From Lethocerus indicus (lineage: Eukaryota > Arthropoda > Insecta > Hemiptera > Belostomatidae), in the NCBI GenBank assembly GCA_019843655.1, contig JACDQD010000004.1, forward strand, positions 27,601,872 to 27,665,871: a stretch of DNA of 64,000 bases, in the 5' to 3' direction. Numbering within the stretch: position 1 is the stretch's first letter; every line of letters starts with the position of its first letter. The notes beneath the pieces are model-generated. The model ran no database searches, was not told the origin of the DNA, and saw only the letters and a program-made list of their open reading frames with translations. A program made the translations under genes and the position numbers. This document shows, piece by piece, positions 40,959 to 53,000 of the stretch.

Positions 40959-42736
40959 CACTACCGGCAGGAGAACTTGGGCCGAGGAGAAAAGTTTCCA
41001 CCGGCTTGATTCCAAGGTCCCCACTCCTGACTTTGAACTCACAATGCCGGTATATATAGGCAAGCTCGGTCCACGCTTTAGCAGGATTGCCAAGCTGCTT
41101 TCTCGACACACTGGTCCACATTCTACTTCGATATTCATTAACCAATAGTGGTGTACAGAGAATCACATGTGTGTACATACATATGTATATGCATATACAC
41201 ACTTGTACGTATATTCACTTGTATCTGAGGGTGCTGTAGAGGAGAAAACTGTTTTTCTTTTTCAGCTTCCACTCCAACTACGCGCATGGATTACGTTATA
41301 CTAGTCACTACACTTCTCCAATTGCCATTTACAAATATCACTTTAATAAAAATTATCCTTCGTTTATACAAGTATATTGTCGCATTCAAATCTGAATGTG
41401 TCAATTCAAGACACCTTATTAAATAGGAAATAATTTATAATTATTCTCCCAGATATTTCATTTTTTTAGGTACCTCCTTCATTGGGCGACACTACAATAT
41501 TTTATAACATTGCTAATAATATAACAAGTAGGTTCTGGTCGTAAGTACATCTGTATATTGTCTTATGTATATTTTTAAGTAAGCATTGTTGTTTTCTACC
41601 TCAAAGATGAAAAATGCCTAAGAGCGATCCGGGTATAACAGTTGTAAACACTTGAAATAAGAAATGGAAATAATTTTTGACACCCAAGAAAAAATAGAAT
41701 GGTGAAATTTAGAGTAAGATATTACAGATATTCGTCAAGTGTACTTTAGTTAGTGATGATAATTCTTCTAACAAAATTAGGATAACAAATCTGTTTTTAA
41801 ATTGCATTACCGGCAAAAAATACACTTTTTGTAAATCCACAAATTAACGATTTCGACGATTACCCACAGTTTAGCTTCCAAACGTATGTTCGTTTTTAAA
41901 TTTTTGTAGGTTTTTTTCACCACACATATTGTTCGTGATATACTTGCAGTGATATTGGCTACGACAAGTGTGTTTATAGTTTCCTGCATTTTCCATATTT
42001 CCTGTATATTATTTCCCTAAATCCCTACTCACTCCTGCCAGGTCCAATGCTCACAGTAACAACCACGCCAAAGTAATATATATTTCTAATCACGTATTTC
42101 AGAATACATTATACATATTTATGAGAAATGTACTTTTTTATCGATTTGCATTGAGATGTAAATCGAAGTATCATTAAAAATTAATAAGGACAAAATCTGA
42201 AAACATTAACGTACGAATGAATATTTTGTAGGTTTTGTGGGGATATTGGGATATTGGAGTCTGTATAAGGCTTTCTTGGTAATAAATCGATGGCGTTCAC
42301 ATTTTGGGGCCATGTTAATCTTATATATCCCGTAATTATTAAATTTGTCTACTCGGAACGGTGGTAAGAAGCAGACCACACCCAGGGTAGCTCCGGTGGG
42401 GAAGAGAATAAGACTTTCTACTGAATATTTTTTCTAAAGAACTCGCTCAAGTTTTCTTCAAAACCAGGCAGAATCTTGGAGAGTTAGCGGAAGCTCAACA
42501 CCGAAGTCCTCCCGACAGAATTACGCGATATTATTCATTACATTTCTCGTTTTCTTACAATACGATGACTGTATGTTATATACATCAATACTACAACGAA
42601 GAACATTTGTACATAACCAGTCGCGCTAATACTGATTGAAAATAAACTATTCTTCGCCATATCACTGACTTTAAATTAATTTCTTGGATTTGCCGCTCAA
42701 TAATCGTGTTATTTCTAGTTTGAAATCCTAATGAAC

Positions 42737-42906
42737 AGTGCCAAAGTTCGTAGATTTCGTGTGAGGGGACAGAATCCCTCTCGCTGGTTTGGTCTTTTGC
42801 TAAAGCCAAAAAGAGTACAAGACCAAACCAGCGAGAGGAGACAGAATCACACGAAATCAACGACTCGCAGACCACAAGACAGGTATGTTAAACTAGTGCC
42901 AAAGTT
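42737..42906. mobile_element. Fold-back (palindromic) insertion with flanking direct repeats
   Basis: The core is a perfect 20-bp inverted repeat, CCTCTCGCTGGTTTGGTCTT at 42,777-42,796 against its complement at 42,819-42,838, with a 22-nt loop. A second perfect outer pair (GATTTCGTGTGA, 42,753-42,764 and 42,847-42,858) extends it to a 106-nt hairpin. The block is flanked by 12-bp direct repeats AGTGCCAAAGTT (42,737-42,748 and 42,895-42,906), as expected of a target duplication. It has no coding capacity. A long hairpin RNA precursor is the alternative reading. Confidence 0.65.
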
Positions 42907-43324
42907 ATAATTTTGTATACAGATTTGTCGAATGATTGTGCAAGCTGTATAATTTCAATCACATTTATTTTCTCTTGGCCTAAACTGACTTCAGGCGAAA
43001 ACACTGAAATATTTCAGCGTTTTTTTTAAACACCAACTGATCAAATGTCATCACTTTCTTTGAAATCTATTCTTGACATTAATGCAATACTACCAGAATA
43101 ATAATTTAATAATAGAAATTTCACCCATAGTCAATTACCTATATTAATGAAATAATTAGGAACTAAATAATTTTATTATACAACTCAGTCCTTGTTGAAT
43201 AGGTTGTGCCGTTGCTCACTCTATTGGGAATAGACCGATGCACTAACAGTTGAATATAGTTGCGGCATACGCCAGGAGAGAGCGGGAGTTTTGGGTAATC
43301 GTTTTTTTGTGGCGGGAAAAAACA

Positions 43325-43344
43325 TAATAATAATAATAATAATA
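43325..43344. repeat. (TAA)n microsatellite
   Basis: About seven TAA units on the plus strand. Confidence 0.85.
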
Positions 43345-44344
43345 CATGTATAGTTACTTACTACTTTTAACATACATTTTACTGGAATACTAGTAATTGT
43401 GTATTTACCCTGGTAAACAGTTTTATAGATTTATATTTATAATGATTTATGTCATTTTTCTGTAGATTTTACTCGCGTTAATGATTGAAAAAGAGTTAAT
43501 AAGTAGCTAATGTATCAGTTTAAGTGTATATTATTTCTTTTAACGTAAAATAATCACTTGAAATTGCGATTCAATGAGTATTATAAACTTTAAAGTAGAT
43601 ACGTTCCTAGTATTGCACCTTATGAACGGTTTATTGTTATCTCCAATTATCTATTGAATATTGGTACAGAAAAGTTATCAATGCTATTATTTATTTATTC
43701 AAAACTAAGGGCCATATAAAATTTTCATTAGGGCCATCGATCAAAATCATTTTTACAGTATTTGTATCTTTGTGATATTCATTTCTTGTATTCACGTGCA
43801 TGGCTCTTACGTTTTATGTCATGATGGAATTAATTTAAAGCTGATCGATAATAAATGAATGAAATAATACACAGTTTAAATTGGTTGTGTAATCCGATGT
43901 AATACCGAAACCAGAAATAGAACACACTGGGTTTGTTTGGCACCATCAGATCGCTTCTGTTTAATCGTCATTGTATATTTCTGTCCACCCGCAATATCAC
44001 TTAAGATCATCTAAATTATAACAATTTATCAACATAACTAGAAACTACTCCTATGCGTACATCATACGTTTCTATTGAGATCAGAAAAAACGCATCTAGG
44101 TAATCATACGCGTCATTAACTCCCCCAAGACTGCATGCAATTCCCGCTCGAATATTTTAAAAGAACTCATTTGAATAAGATTATATTTGATGATGCAGCA
44201 TCGTGACTATCACTGATTAACTTCTGGTCAGATCGCGTAACCTTGCGAAGTAGTGAATCAGTATGAATGCTTACATTAAACTTAATCGTTTACGAAATGA
44301 TAATACTTAAATTTGAAATGATTACATTGGATTTTCTTTTGTTC

Positions 44345-44349
<5 letters not shown>

Positions 44350-44404
<55 letters not shown>
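44350..44404. repeat. (TA)n microsatellite
   Basis: About 27 TA units, the longest TA tract in the window, roughly 600 bp beyond the stop codon of gene B. Confidence 0.95.
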
Positions 44405-44409
<5 letters not shown>

Positions 44410-44769
44410 TATGTTTAATGTATAGAATATTTATTTTATCAAAATAAGTAATGTTTAAAATATATAAAATAAAGATCGTATATTAATAGAAAGTACTTGT
44501 TTGGTGAGTCCGTAGAATTTTAATATGTGTAGGGTCACTGCAGTGATCCTTTGGAGGTCTTGTGTCGGAGTTTTCGTTATTACTTTTTTATCGCCACAAA
44601 TTTCAATAAAATCAGTGACATTCAGGTTAAAGAAGCACTAATAAGAAATAGAGCATAATGGAGGTGATCTCCATTGGCTTTCCCTTTCCTTTTTTAAATT
44701 TGTTTCATTATTATTTCTATTTTATATGTCAGGAGGGGGACTATGTATGGTTTGTGGACACATGTAAAG

Positions 44770-45018
44770 TTACAGAAAAATATTTATTTTTTTTGTTCGA
44801 TTTTTTACAGCAGAATACCAAGCAAAGTACTAATATTTACAACACATTTCTCAACGACGCACTCACAATCTATTCTCATCTTTGGCATCCGGTCGTAATT
44901 ACCGCTTATAATTAAAATAAATAAATAAATATTTGTCGGTCGAAACGGTCGGTAGTGTCGACTGGGTTTCGCGTGTCGAGAATGTCAATCGGTCATAAGG
45001 ATAAATGTAAGGCGATGT
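44770..45018 (-). other. 3' untranslated region of gene B
   Basis: From the stop at 45,019 the transcript crosses a GAC-rich stretch (44,998-44,936; seven GTC triplets in about 65 plus-strand bases). It then runs into overlapping AUUUA pentamers (44,934-44,914). A minus-strand AATAAA at 44,788-44,783 is the likely polyadenylation signal. The order of elements differs from gene A but the elements are the same. Confidence 0.55.
44783..44788 (-). terminator. Candidate polyadenylation signal of gene B
   Basis: AATAAA on the minus strand, about 230 nt after the stop. Confidence 0.4.
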
Positions 45019-48000
45019 CTAGGAGTGGGTTTGGCCGGCGGTGTAGGCCCTGTAGGCGAGGTCGGAGGCTTCGATGTTCCTTCTGTGTCCGTGATGCGGC
45101 ACCTGGACCACCTGGTAGGCGGCGTCCTGGTCGAAGCCGGGGCTGAACAGCCGCCTCAGCCCGAGAATGCCGGCCAGCACCAGCGCCAGCTTGCTGATGA
45201 TCAGCGCCTTGCCGGCGAGGATCGCCAGGGTGCCCAACTTGAGCGGCACCAGGGTGCTCACCATCACCAGCCACATCAGCAGCAGGGTAGTCAGAGTCCT
45301 CTTCTTCTTTCCACGTCCTGGGGGACAAAGTTACTTAAATTATCAGGCAATTCGTAGGCTAAACCGATATCCTAATCGTTTAACTACTCGAGATGATCTC
45401 GAATTTTACGGCGCTCAAATCTAGGTATGCCCTTTATTTTATAATCAGTTCATTTATAAAATGTCGTCTATTCTCTCTTAGATGATTCCGTCGGTATTTC
45501 CGGTATAATTGGAAATTTCTGCTTGTATGACATCAGCTGAGACGCTGTAGTATGCAGATATTCAATTATTGAAGCGTATACAAGCAATACAGATATATGT
45601 TCTAATATTTGGCCAGTTCTTTCCTAATCTTAGGATACAATAATCTTACATAAAACTTGTTTATTTCATGGGTACGTTAAAACGCATCGTAAGAATTATT
45701 TGGATCGAATGAGAATATAATAGCTAATAAGAATGAACGATTAGCGAAAATAAGAATGACGTAAAATTTAGAAGCATGCGAATCTGTTAATTGATAAAAC
45801 CTATTTTGGCTATGTTTTCTCGTTTCGTTCAAAAGTGTTGTCAATCTAATTTGATAACTGAGCTATCAGAAAGCTATCAATGTGAGTTAATATAGTGAAA
45901 AATAAGGTACTGGAGGTGGACAGTGACAGAAGATATTGGTGTATAGTGAATTATTAAAGTATTACTTGCGTGGCGGAAATGTTAGTGGGAGCCTTTCGAA
46001 AGGAGGCGGGGGAAGGGAGCGCCTGCTAACTACTTGATGAATTCCGATTGCCCGCCCCTAAGTAAGTGTCTCGCGTTTCGAGCCCGTGTTTGTAGCAGAG
46101 CCAATCCCGTTATGCAAAGTACAGTTGAGCCCATTTAAAGGGGGGACCGGGCAACCGGAGCGAATGCTAATGCCTCGGGCAATTGATTGCTTTCTACGTA
46201 TATTAGTTCATCAAGGGGGTTTTAAAGTAGCAGTAGAACTAGATGTGTGTAATGTGAGATGCATCAAATCGGTTTTCCAAGTGTGCGTTAATCTGTAGTG
46301 TTAGCTTCTGAATTAAGAAGCGACAGGAGGGATAATAAGCGCGCTAGTATTCGCAACCGATTAGGGTTGAAAAGTAACAAAAAAGAAGTCTTTTAGAACG
46401 GGTACGCATTACTGTCAAGCGCTTATCCCCCGAGTGAGTACGAGATAAAATGTGGTCCATTTAAACTCGGCCAAAGAATGCGAAGAGTGGAAAGATCCCT
46501 GCAGCACAGTAGGATACGTACGTGCCTTTTCTGACTGACAGACGTGGACGCATTACAGGACTCCTAAGCCTCCAGGTCACGAGATCCCTCGGCAGACTCA
46601 GTTTTGAGAAGACTATGTATTATTTCGGTATTGTTGAAAGCCCGAAGAATAAGAATTTTGGCACACAGTAAGTATCGAACAGTGAAATTCTTAATTGGGG
46701 TAAATAAAATCATAAACAGTTTATCACTAACTATTCATATCAGAAGGATTTAAATGATTATGATCACATTAATAGTCAGACCAGAAAGTCACAACATATA
46801 GTAGTACAAATGATGTAGTAGTAAATGAAAACTATAGTTATTAAATTGTGCCAAATAAGGACAAATTTTGGTTATTTTATGCGTTACAATAATAAATTAT
46901 TATTATTATAACAGATTCTTATTTGAGATTTTAGAAAGAATGTGTTCGTACAAGAGTGGTCCATGTAATTTATAAATAAGTACCTCCTCAAGACTAATGA
47001 AATGAATTACTAATCCGACAGTTTTTTAATCATATTTTTTTGGCTAATTATATCAGTTCTGGTCAAGAGAAAGTCATGTACCAGTTGCGTCGGATTCAGA
47101 GCTGAGCGTTTCGAGTGTCAGAGTCGGGGCAGTGCGGCTCCAATACGGAATGGAATTCTGCCGTGAAATTTAGCCGTCCTCTAGCCATTGTCCACCTCGG
47201 CGGTCACCCTATCGGACCGTTCACTATGGAATAATGAGGTCCACTGCACGCCAACCTCGCGTCTTCCACATCATATCCACAATTATGTCCGCTCTACAAC
47301 TGGCAGATGCGTTTTTCTGAAGGTTTCTCTCGCCGTGAGTACCCAACGCGAAAACCACATGGTGGGACATTGATCCCCGCTCGGATTTGAGGGAAACACC
47401 CCTAAGGAACATACACGGGGAGAAACCAAAGGCTTGAGCGAACAATGAGATAGTTCGCGCCTTAATTATTAAAATCCAGTTGCCAGGCGGTTTGAGAGCA
47501 AAACAGAAAAATAAAAAAGCTATCGATCCCTGTCGCAGACTGATGGAAATGAGTTCTGAATCCCGAATATAATTTCCTATAGGGGGACGAGGACGTGAGC
47601 ATTGTACAAATAACAATATCGGACCGAGAGCCAATAGTCGATAATGGGTTGGACCTTCTTCATCAAGCTGAAAGAGAAGGCCAAAAATATTAAATACGGA
47701 AAAAAGTCAAATTTTGAGGAAACACGCATAACAGGACCGACAAACGAAAATATCCATTTCATTGGAACAAATGAAGGGGTGGAGATAAGGGAAAATTTCA
47801 GTACCTTCGGGCAATGTTACGGGTGAAGTAATCAACACAAAACACTTCAAAGACAATGAGTTAATTAGGTTTTAAAGTATATTGTATGTTGTTATTTTAA
47901 AATAAACTAGATCGAGAGCTGATAGGAATATTATTTTTTGGATAAATTCAACAGTTGTATTCCAATTATTCCCCAAATTTCTATCGGAATACTGTCATAA

Positions 48001-50001
48001 TTTCTCCCGCAATACTCCTACGCACTTTGGTTTTCTAATTGGATCACATCCCTCATGATTTCTAATTGTCACTTATTAACATTTCGTCCGTGTCCGAACT
48101 GTCTGGCGTTGGCTGCTCCAGTTAGTCCCACCGACTGCCCATTATCAGAGCTAAAGGGCGAATAAAGATTGTATTTTTTTAAATAACATTAATCAATTCC
48201 GATATCTGTATGTGCAGCCTAAAATAGTCTGAAACTACGGTGAATTCCCACGATGAATTCTCTCATTCGCAAATTTCCAAATTGACGCTTCTGTGAATGT
48301 ATCAGATGAGAGAAATGAAAAATGTTTACTGAAATGATTATTTCCTGGTCTACGAGGGTTGGTGGGATTATCGCAGATATGATTAACGGAGGTGAAATCT
48401 TTACCACCATTTCCATCTAACCTTTCGATACAAAGGATACCGTTATGTCGAAAACGGTCTACCAATGGACCGAAAACGCCGTTGATCCGAAATTAAATAC
48501 TATATCTTTGACGACATTAAACCGAAAACTACATTGATCATTTCGATATTCACCTCACGGTTGTTTCGAAATATAAGAAAACATTAAATCTTAAATTATT
48601 AAATTGAAACGACAACGTTTTTTCGATAACGATTAAGAGAATGTTAATTATGATCTGTTTCCTACCATTAAAAAGTTATATTTCCACTCGGTTATTATTA
48701 AATTGATGTTTTTCTAGTACGCCCTTTACACGCGGTTAAGCTTTTGAACACCTTACAATGACTGTGAAATATTTACATTTCCCCAATAGCGTCAATGATC
48801 CATTGTTAAGTGGTTGTAATTAGAGTTGACAAAGAGAACGTGTCTATTGGGCCCAGGCTTATAATGGCCTGAAAGCGATCCTATTACTAAGGCGGTTATT
48901 ATAATGCAGATAATGGTTTGTGGCCGGGGGGCTTTAAAGCATTTTTGCGTGTCAATGGGCCCTAAGCGAGTCGCTTTGTGGACGGCGCGCGCGAAACAAT
49001 CGGTTTCGGAACGCATAACTTAAAAGTATCTCGAGAAATATTCTTCCCTACCGGGAGTACCATTTATATAATATTTACATTATGCTACTATCGCGTGATC
49101 CACGCGATCCGTCCGATTCGCGGGGGGCATTCCTCGAATCGGCCAATTAGGCTGTTAACCCCGATTGGACAAAATTAAGATTCGGTACAGTTTTACGGAT
49201 TTTTCAATCTATTTTTAATCGTTTGTACGGTGGGGCCATTCGAATATTACGGTGTTTTCTAGTCAACTGTATACAGTAAAACACTAACATGGATACATGT
49301 ATATTGACCGACTAATTATACCGCATAAGTGGGTTTACTTCCTCCAGCCAACAAAGCAGAATACAGTACATGTCCTACATGTTTCTAAATTATTGTATTC
49401 CTAAATTATTCGCTCCGATACGGATGTGCGAAACTCGAAAAGTAGGCGGTAGTTACGTTTATTGGCCCCGGAATAAAAACAAATACTAAATGCGGCCGGA
49501 ATTATTATAATAGATAATGTCATATTATACCGCACCTTCTTCAACACCGCTGCCGAACAAGTCAAGATCGGAAAGTTTGACCTGAATGGAGTGGGTATTG
49601 ACAAATTGTGCGGCTTTGTCTTGTATGAGGTTGTCGAGGGCTTGATCCTTGTCGCCGATGGACCTGGGTAGGGACTGCTCGATCTGGGCCTCGGTGAGGG
49701 GCGGCCTCTCCTGTTCGGCTCCGGCCACCTTGACCAGCTTGACGCCCTCGAGGAGGCTGAGGTCGGTGGACCTGGCGGCCCTGTCCAGGCTGGCGATCAG
49801 CTTGAGCTTGAGGCAGGAGGCGGAGCCGGCGCACTGTCGGTAGTGCCTGTAGAGGGCCGCCAGGAGGCCGGCGGGAGTCTCGGGGGTGGCGGCCGCCCTC
49901 GGGCCGCCCTCCAGGCTGTTGCCCCCCGGGTGGGGTGCGCTGCGCCCCGCCGCCCCCAACACCGCCAGTGCCACTAGAAGACAGACTGCCTTGGACTGCA
50001 T
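45019..50001 (-). CDS. Osiris-family protein (DUF1676), AYRAY-tailed (gene B)
   Basis: Coding exons 50001-49536 and 45317-45019 give 254 residues across a 4,218 bp phase-1 intron (GAAG|GTGCGG donor, CCCCCAG| acceptor). The ATG at 50,001 is chosen because the signal peptide (MQSKAVCLLVALAVLGAAG, residues 1-19) starts there; the open frame runs further 5' into the promoter. Cys 57 and 63 lie in YRQCAGSASCLKLK, then LSLLEGVKLVK. QSLPRSIGDKDQALDNLI and FVNTHSIQVKL (about 109-143) match the same positions in gene A. RGKKKR (157-162) precedes the hydrophobic DUF1676 region (about 167-212, with LAGKALIISKLALVLAGILG). The tail VVQVPHHGHRRN ends in DLAYRAY. The Ala/Gly-rich insert at residues 20-45 and high third-position GC in exon 1 stand out. 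The exons match in strand, phase and junction (EEG|RGKKK), which supports joining them despite the distance. Confidence 0.9.
45318..49535 (-). other. Intron of gene B
   Basis: At 4.2 kb it is six times the equivalent intron of gene A at the identical residue position. It contains GC-richer blocks at about 45,960-46,620 and 47,090-47,640 and no coding sequence I can support. Intronic regulatory elements are possible. Confidence 0.8.
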
Positions 50002-50020
50002 CCTTGTTTGCTTGTTGCCT

Positions 50021-50061
50021 GACTGACTGATGCCCGCTCTGGGACCGCCCGCCCATTTATA
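50021..50061 (-). promoter_or_regulatory. Core promoter of gene B (TATA plus initiator)
   Basis: Minus-strand TATAAA (50,061-50,056) lies 33 nt upstream of the A in a consensus arthropod initiator TCAGT (50,030-50,026), which is followed by a second overlapping CAGTC. This predicts a 27-nt leader to the ATG at 50,001 and strongly supports that start. Confidence 0.75.
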
Positions 50062-53000
50062 CTCCGCGCTCCTCATCCCCCACCCCCGCCAATCACGGAG
50101 CCCTCCTTCTGTAACACAAGTAGAGCGAGTACCTCCGCGAAAATATTCGGCACGAAACGTAAAAAACCGCCTTGTAATGTTTCGATTGTCCTACTGTCAC
50201 TACCTAAAATAGGAGTTATACATACATTTATTAGTTGAATAATTAAAACAATTTATTTTTTGTATCGGTATCTAACGCCATGGCAGCCAAAAATAATTCA
50301 ACTTAATATAAACTAGAGAAGATTCCTATACTTTTCAAGAAGGATAGTGGCTTAAAGAGCTCGGTGTAGGTAGCAAAAGTTTCCATATTTCTACTGGTAT
50401 TGGGCCAAACCTGGACGCCTTCCAAGAAAAGAATCACCGTCTGTCCTACCTGCTAGGAACTTTTCTTCGACCGATTAGATCTGGAGCCCTTCCTTGGAAG
50501 TTCGCAAAATATTTGGTATATATTATGATTTTTCTTTCGGTTATTTCTCCCGCATCTAGACCGTTTATTATCTACCTATTACGCTGTCTACTGTCAGTAA
50601 AGTGGTAAAAATTAAAGAAGAAACCGGCCTTGGTTAAGAACAAATAAAGAGAGGAAACGCGAACGTCATTCCCTGTTGTTTCCAAACTCGAGCAGAATAT
50701 AAAACGTACAATCCACTTAAATTCCATTCTTTCTATTGTGCGGGCGGATAAATAACCGGACTTGAGACTTATTTCTATAAACAATAATTATTACATTTAA
50801 ACCCGATAAGGTCCTGGTTAAGTACTTTTATTCGCCCAAAAAATACAAGCGGGTGTGCACAATTTACCATAGAGCATCTTAATATTTAAACCCATTATCA
50901 TTATTATTATTAAATAAAACCGTTGGACATTTTCATTGAATTGACTATATGTCAGTTGTTAGGTTCAAATTAACTTCCTGTATGTCCTGTGTAATGACAA
51001 TAACTACTGTTCCTGTAAATATATCTGTTTTTGTAGAGAGCAAACTAGTAATGTCATAATGTCAAAACCCTGTGAGAAAAATTCACGTGTTCGTAATAAT
51101 TTTGCAGTGAAATCGATTTAATAAAAAATATAAGTAACTGCCTCTTAATGATTTTCAGTCAAATTTCATAGAATAGGACCCCAAGTTGTACTTGTTTTTA
51201 CTGAGATATATTTATATGAGACAGAATTTTCGTATTACGCTGCAACCAAGTCACTTCTTATCCTAAACGTATTCTCGTAACCTGTATATTTGATGAATTT
51301 AACTGGTTTTCAATGAAATATATTAGATTATATAGGGTTCGATTAGTCGTCTTTATTAACAGAGTAATGACTGAAAAACACGGTTTCGCTTGTATACTTC
51401 TGGTCGACCGTTCTAGTCGTCTGTCTTCTGATTCAGTCGATCGTTATTAGGAAAATTGGAGACTGTTTAATCTGTCTTCTTTAAAATTGCAAATAACCAG
51501 CTTTCGCGGCCTATTATGCTAAAAATTATGCAGTCCCTTTGTGTTCATACAACGATAGAACTATCCATAACTATCTCCTCGAATACCCATCTCCTTTCCA
51601 TATCGAATTTCTTTCTTCACGGCAAGTAAATTGTTAGCGGAAACTCCGAGGGCCCGCTATCATACTGATGCTTGTTGTTTTTTCGTTAATGTGGATATAT
51701 TTGTACGTTTTAATTAAGTTCAACTAATTTCAACTAATTAATCCTCCGCGACTAGGATTTTAGATAATTCAGGGAAATTATTTCCTTTCTGCATACTTTA
51801 TAAAACCAAACATTATTTTTTTGATGTTACTCTTATAAATTAGTAGAATTAAATAATGACTTAAACAATTCAATTTAATATACCAATGATTATAAAAGTT
51901 TTAAACAATTGCAAGTGCCACATTTGTGGCGCTATAAGAAGTTATAGTGAAATTTTTTGAATACAACACTACATTTAGCATAAAATTACTAATTCTGGTC
52001 CAGATCAACATCGCGATGTTATTGCAGCCATAAAGGTATGTTTCTACTGCGTAACAAATGTTGCTAATTCACAGATTTCAAGTTTCAGGTTGAAATCACA
52101 CGAACAGATTATACCTTTCTTCGGATAGAACACCTCGTTAGCCGCCGAGAAGAGAGGAACGAACTGCTAAAATGACCGTTGTTCCTACGTGTTATGGTTT
52201 CATGTTCAATTCATAGGGTCGAGTTTCGTGGAGCCTAATTGTATAATTACAACTGTAATAAGGTCAAAATTTTATCAAGCCAAATAATTAGTGATGCGCC
52301 CTGAGTTTTTCAGAGACTCCTTTGTCTTCGGAATTTTTCCTACCTTGAAGGTCGTGAAGACTGATGGACCGACCAGGGTAGACAAGTTGTTCGTGGAAAC
52401 ATGAGATATAAAATGAAATTAAAAGAAAATGTACTATAACACAATACTATAAATAATATGCAAAAGACTATAAGTTATAACGTTTTAACAACATATTCGA
52501 CTCGCTTGTTAACGAATCCTTGCAATCGTAATTTAACTTTACCACTTCTCATCCTTGGATTCTGAAAAACCTTATTCATTTCGCGTTACATATTCTTTTA
52601 AATGTTTTCCTATACAAACTCATAGCGGTTGTTTTGAAACTTCGCTATGAACAGTATTTCAATGTCGGAGGAATAAAAATGCAGCCCTCCACCAAACCTC
52701 TGTGAACAACGTCATCAGAGTATTGTTTCCTGGCAGAAGAATCTCAGCTTGAACGTTTTTGGCCATAAATACATTTGTCGATCTGTAGCTAAGCTGAATC
52801 TATTTTTGCATATTATTTCGTTGCATACTATTTACAGTTGAACAAAGTAATAAGAAACGAAAAGTTGAAAGCCCTATGCATTTTTCATTAGAATCGGCTT
52901 CGTACCTTAGCGGTGCAAGAATCTAATGGATGTATGACCATTCTCTCGATCCCATTACGGCCTAGTACCTACTGAACAATACGAGTTATGAACTCCGTAC

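Larger units (their letters stand above)
33211..42736. other. Gene-free interval, third part
   Basis: 9.5 kb without a supportable gene. It includes a CpG-rich block (about 33,450-34,060), a (TA)n tract at 36,642-36,682, perfect palindromes at 36,269-36,284 and 37,276-37,293, a GC-rich block at 40,650-41,100 with GAG triplets, and an alternating purine/pyrimidine stretch near 41,160-41,225. Confidence 0.5.
42907..44769. other. AT-rich interval downstream of gene B
   Basis: This contains a (TAA)n run at 43,325-43,344 and a 55-bp (TA)n tract at 44,350-44,404. No gene is supported. Confidence 0.6.
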
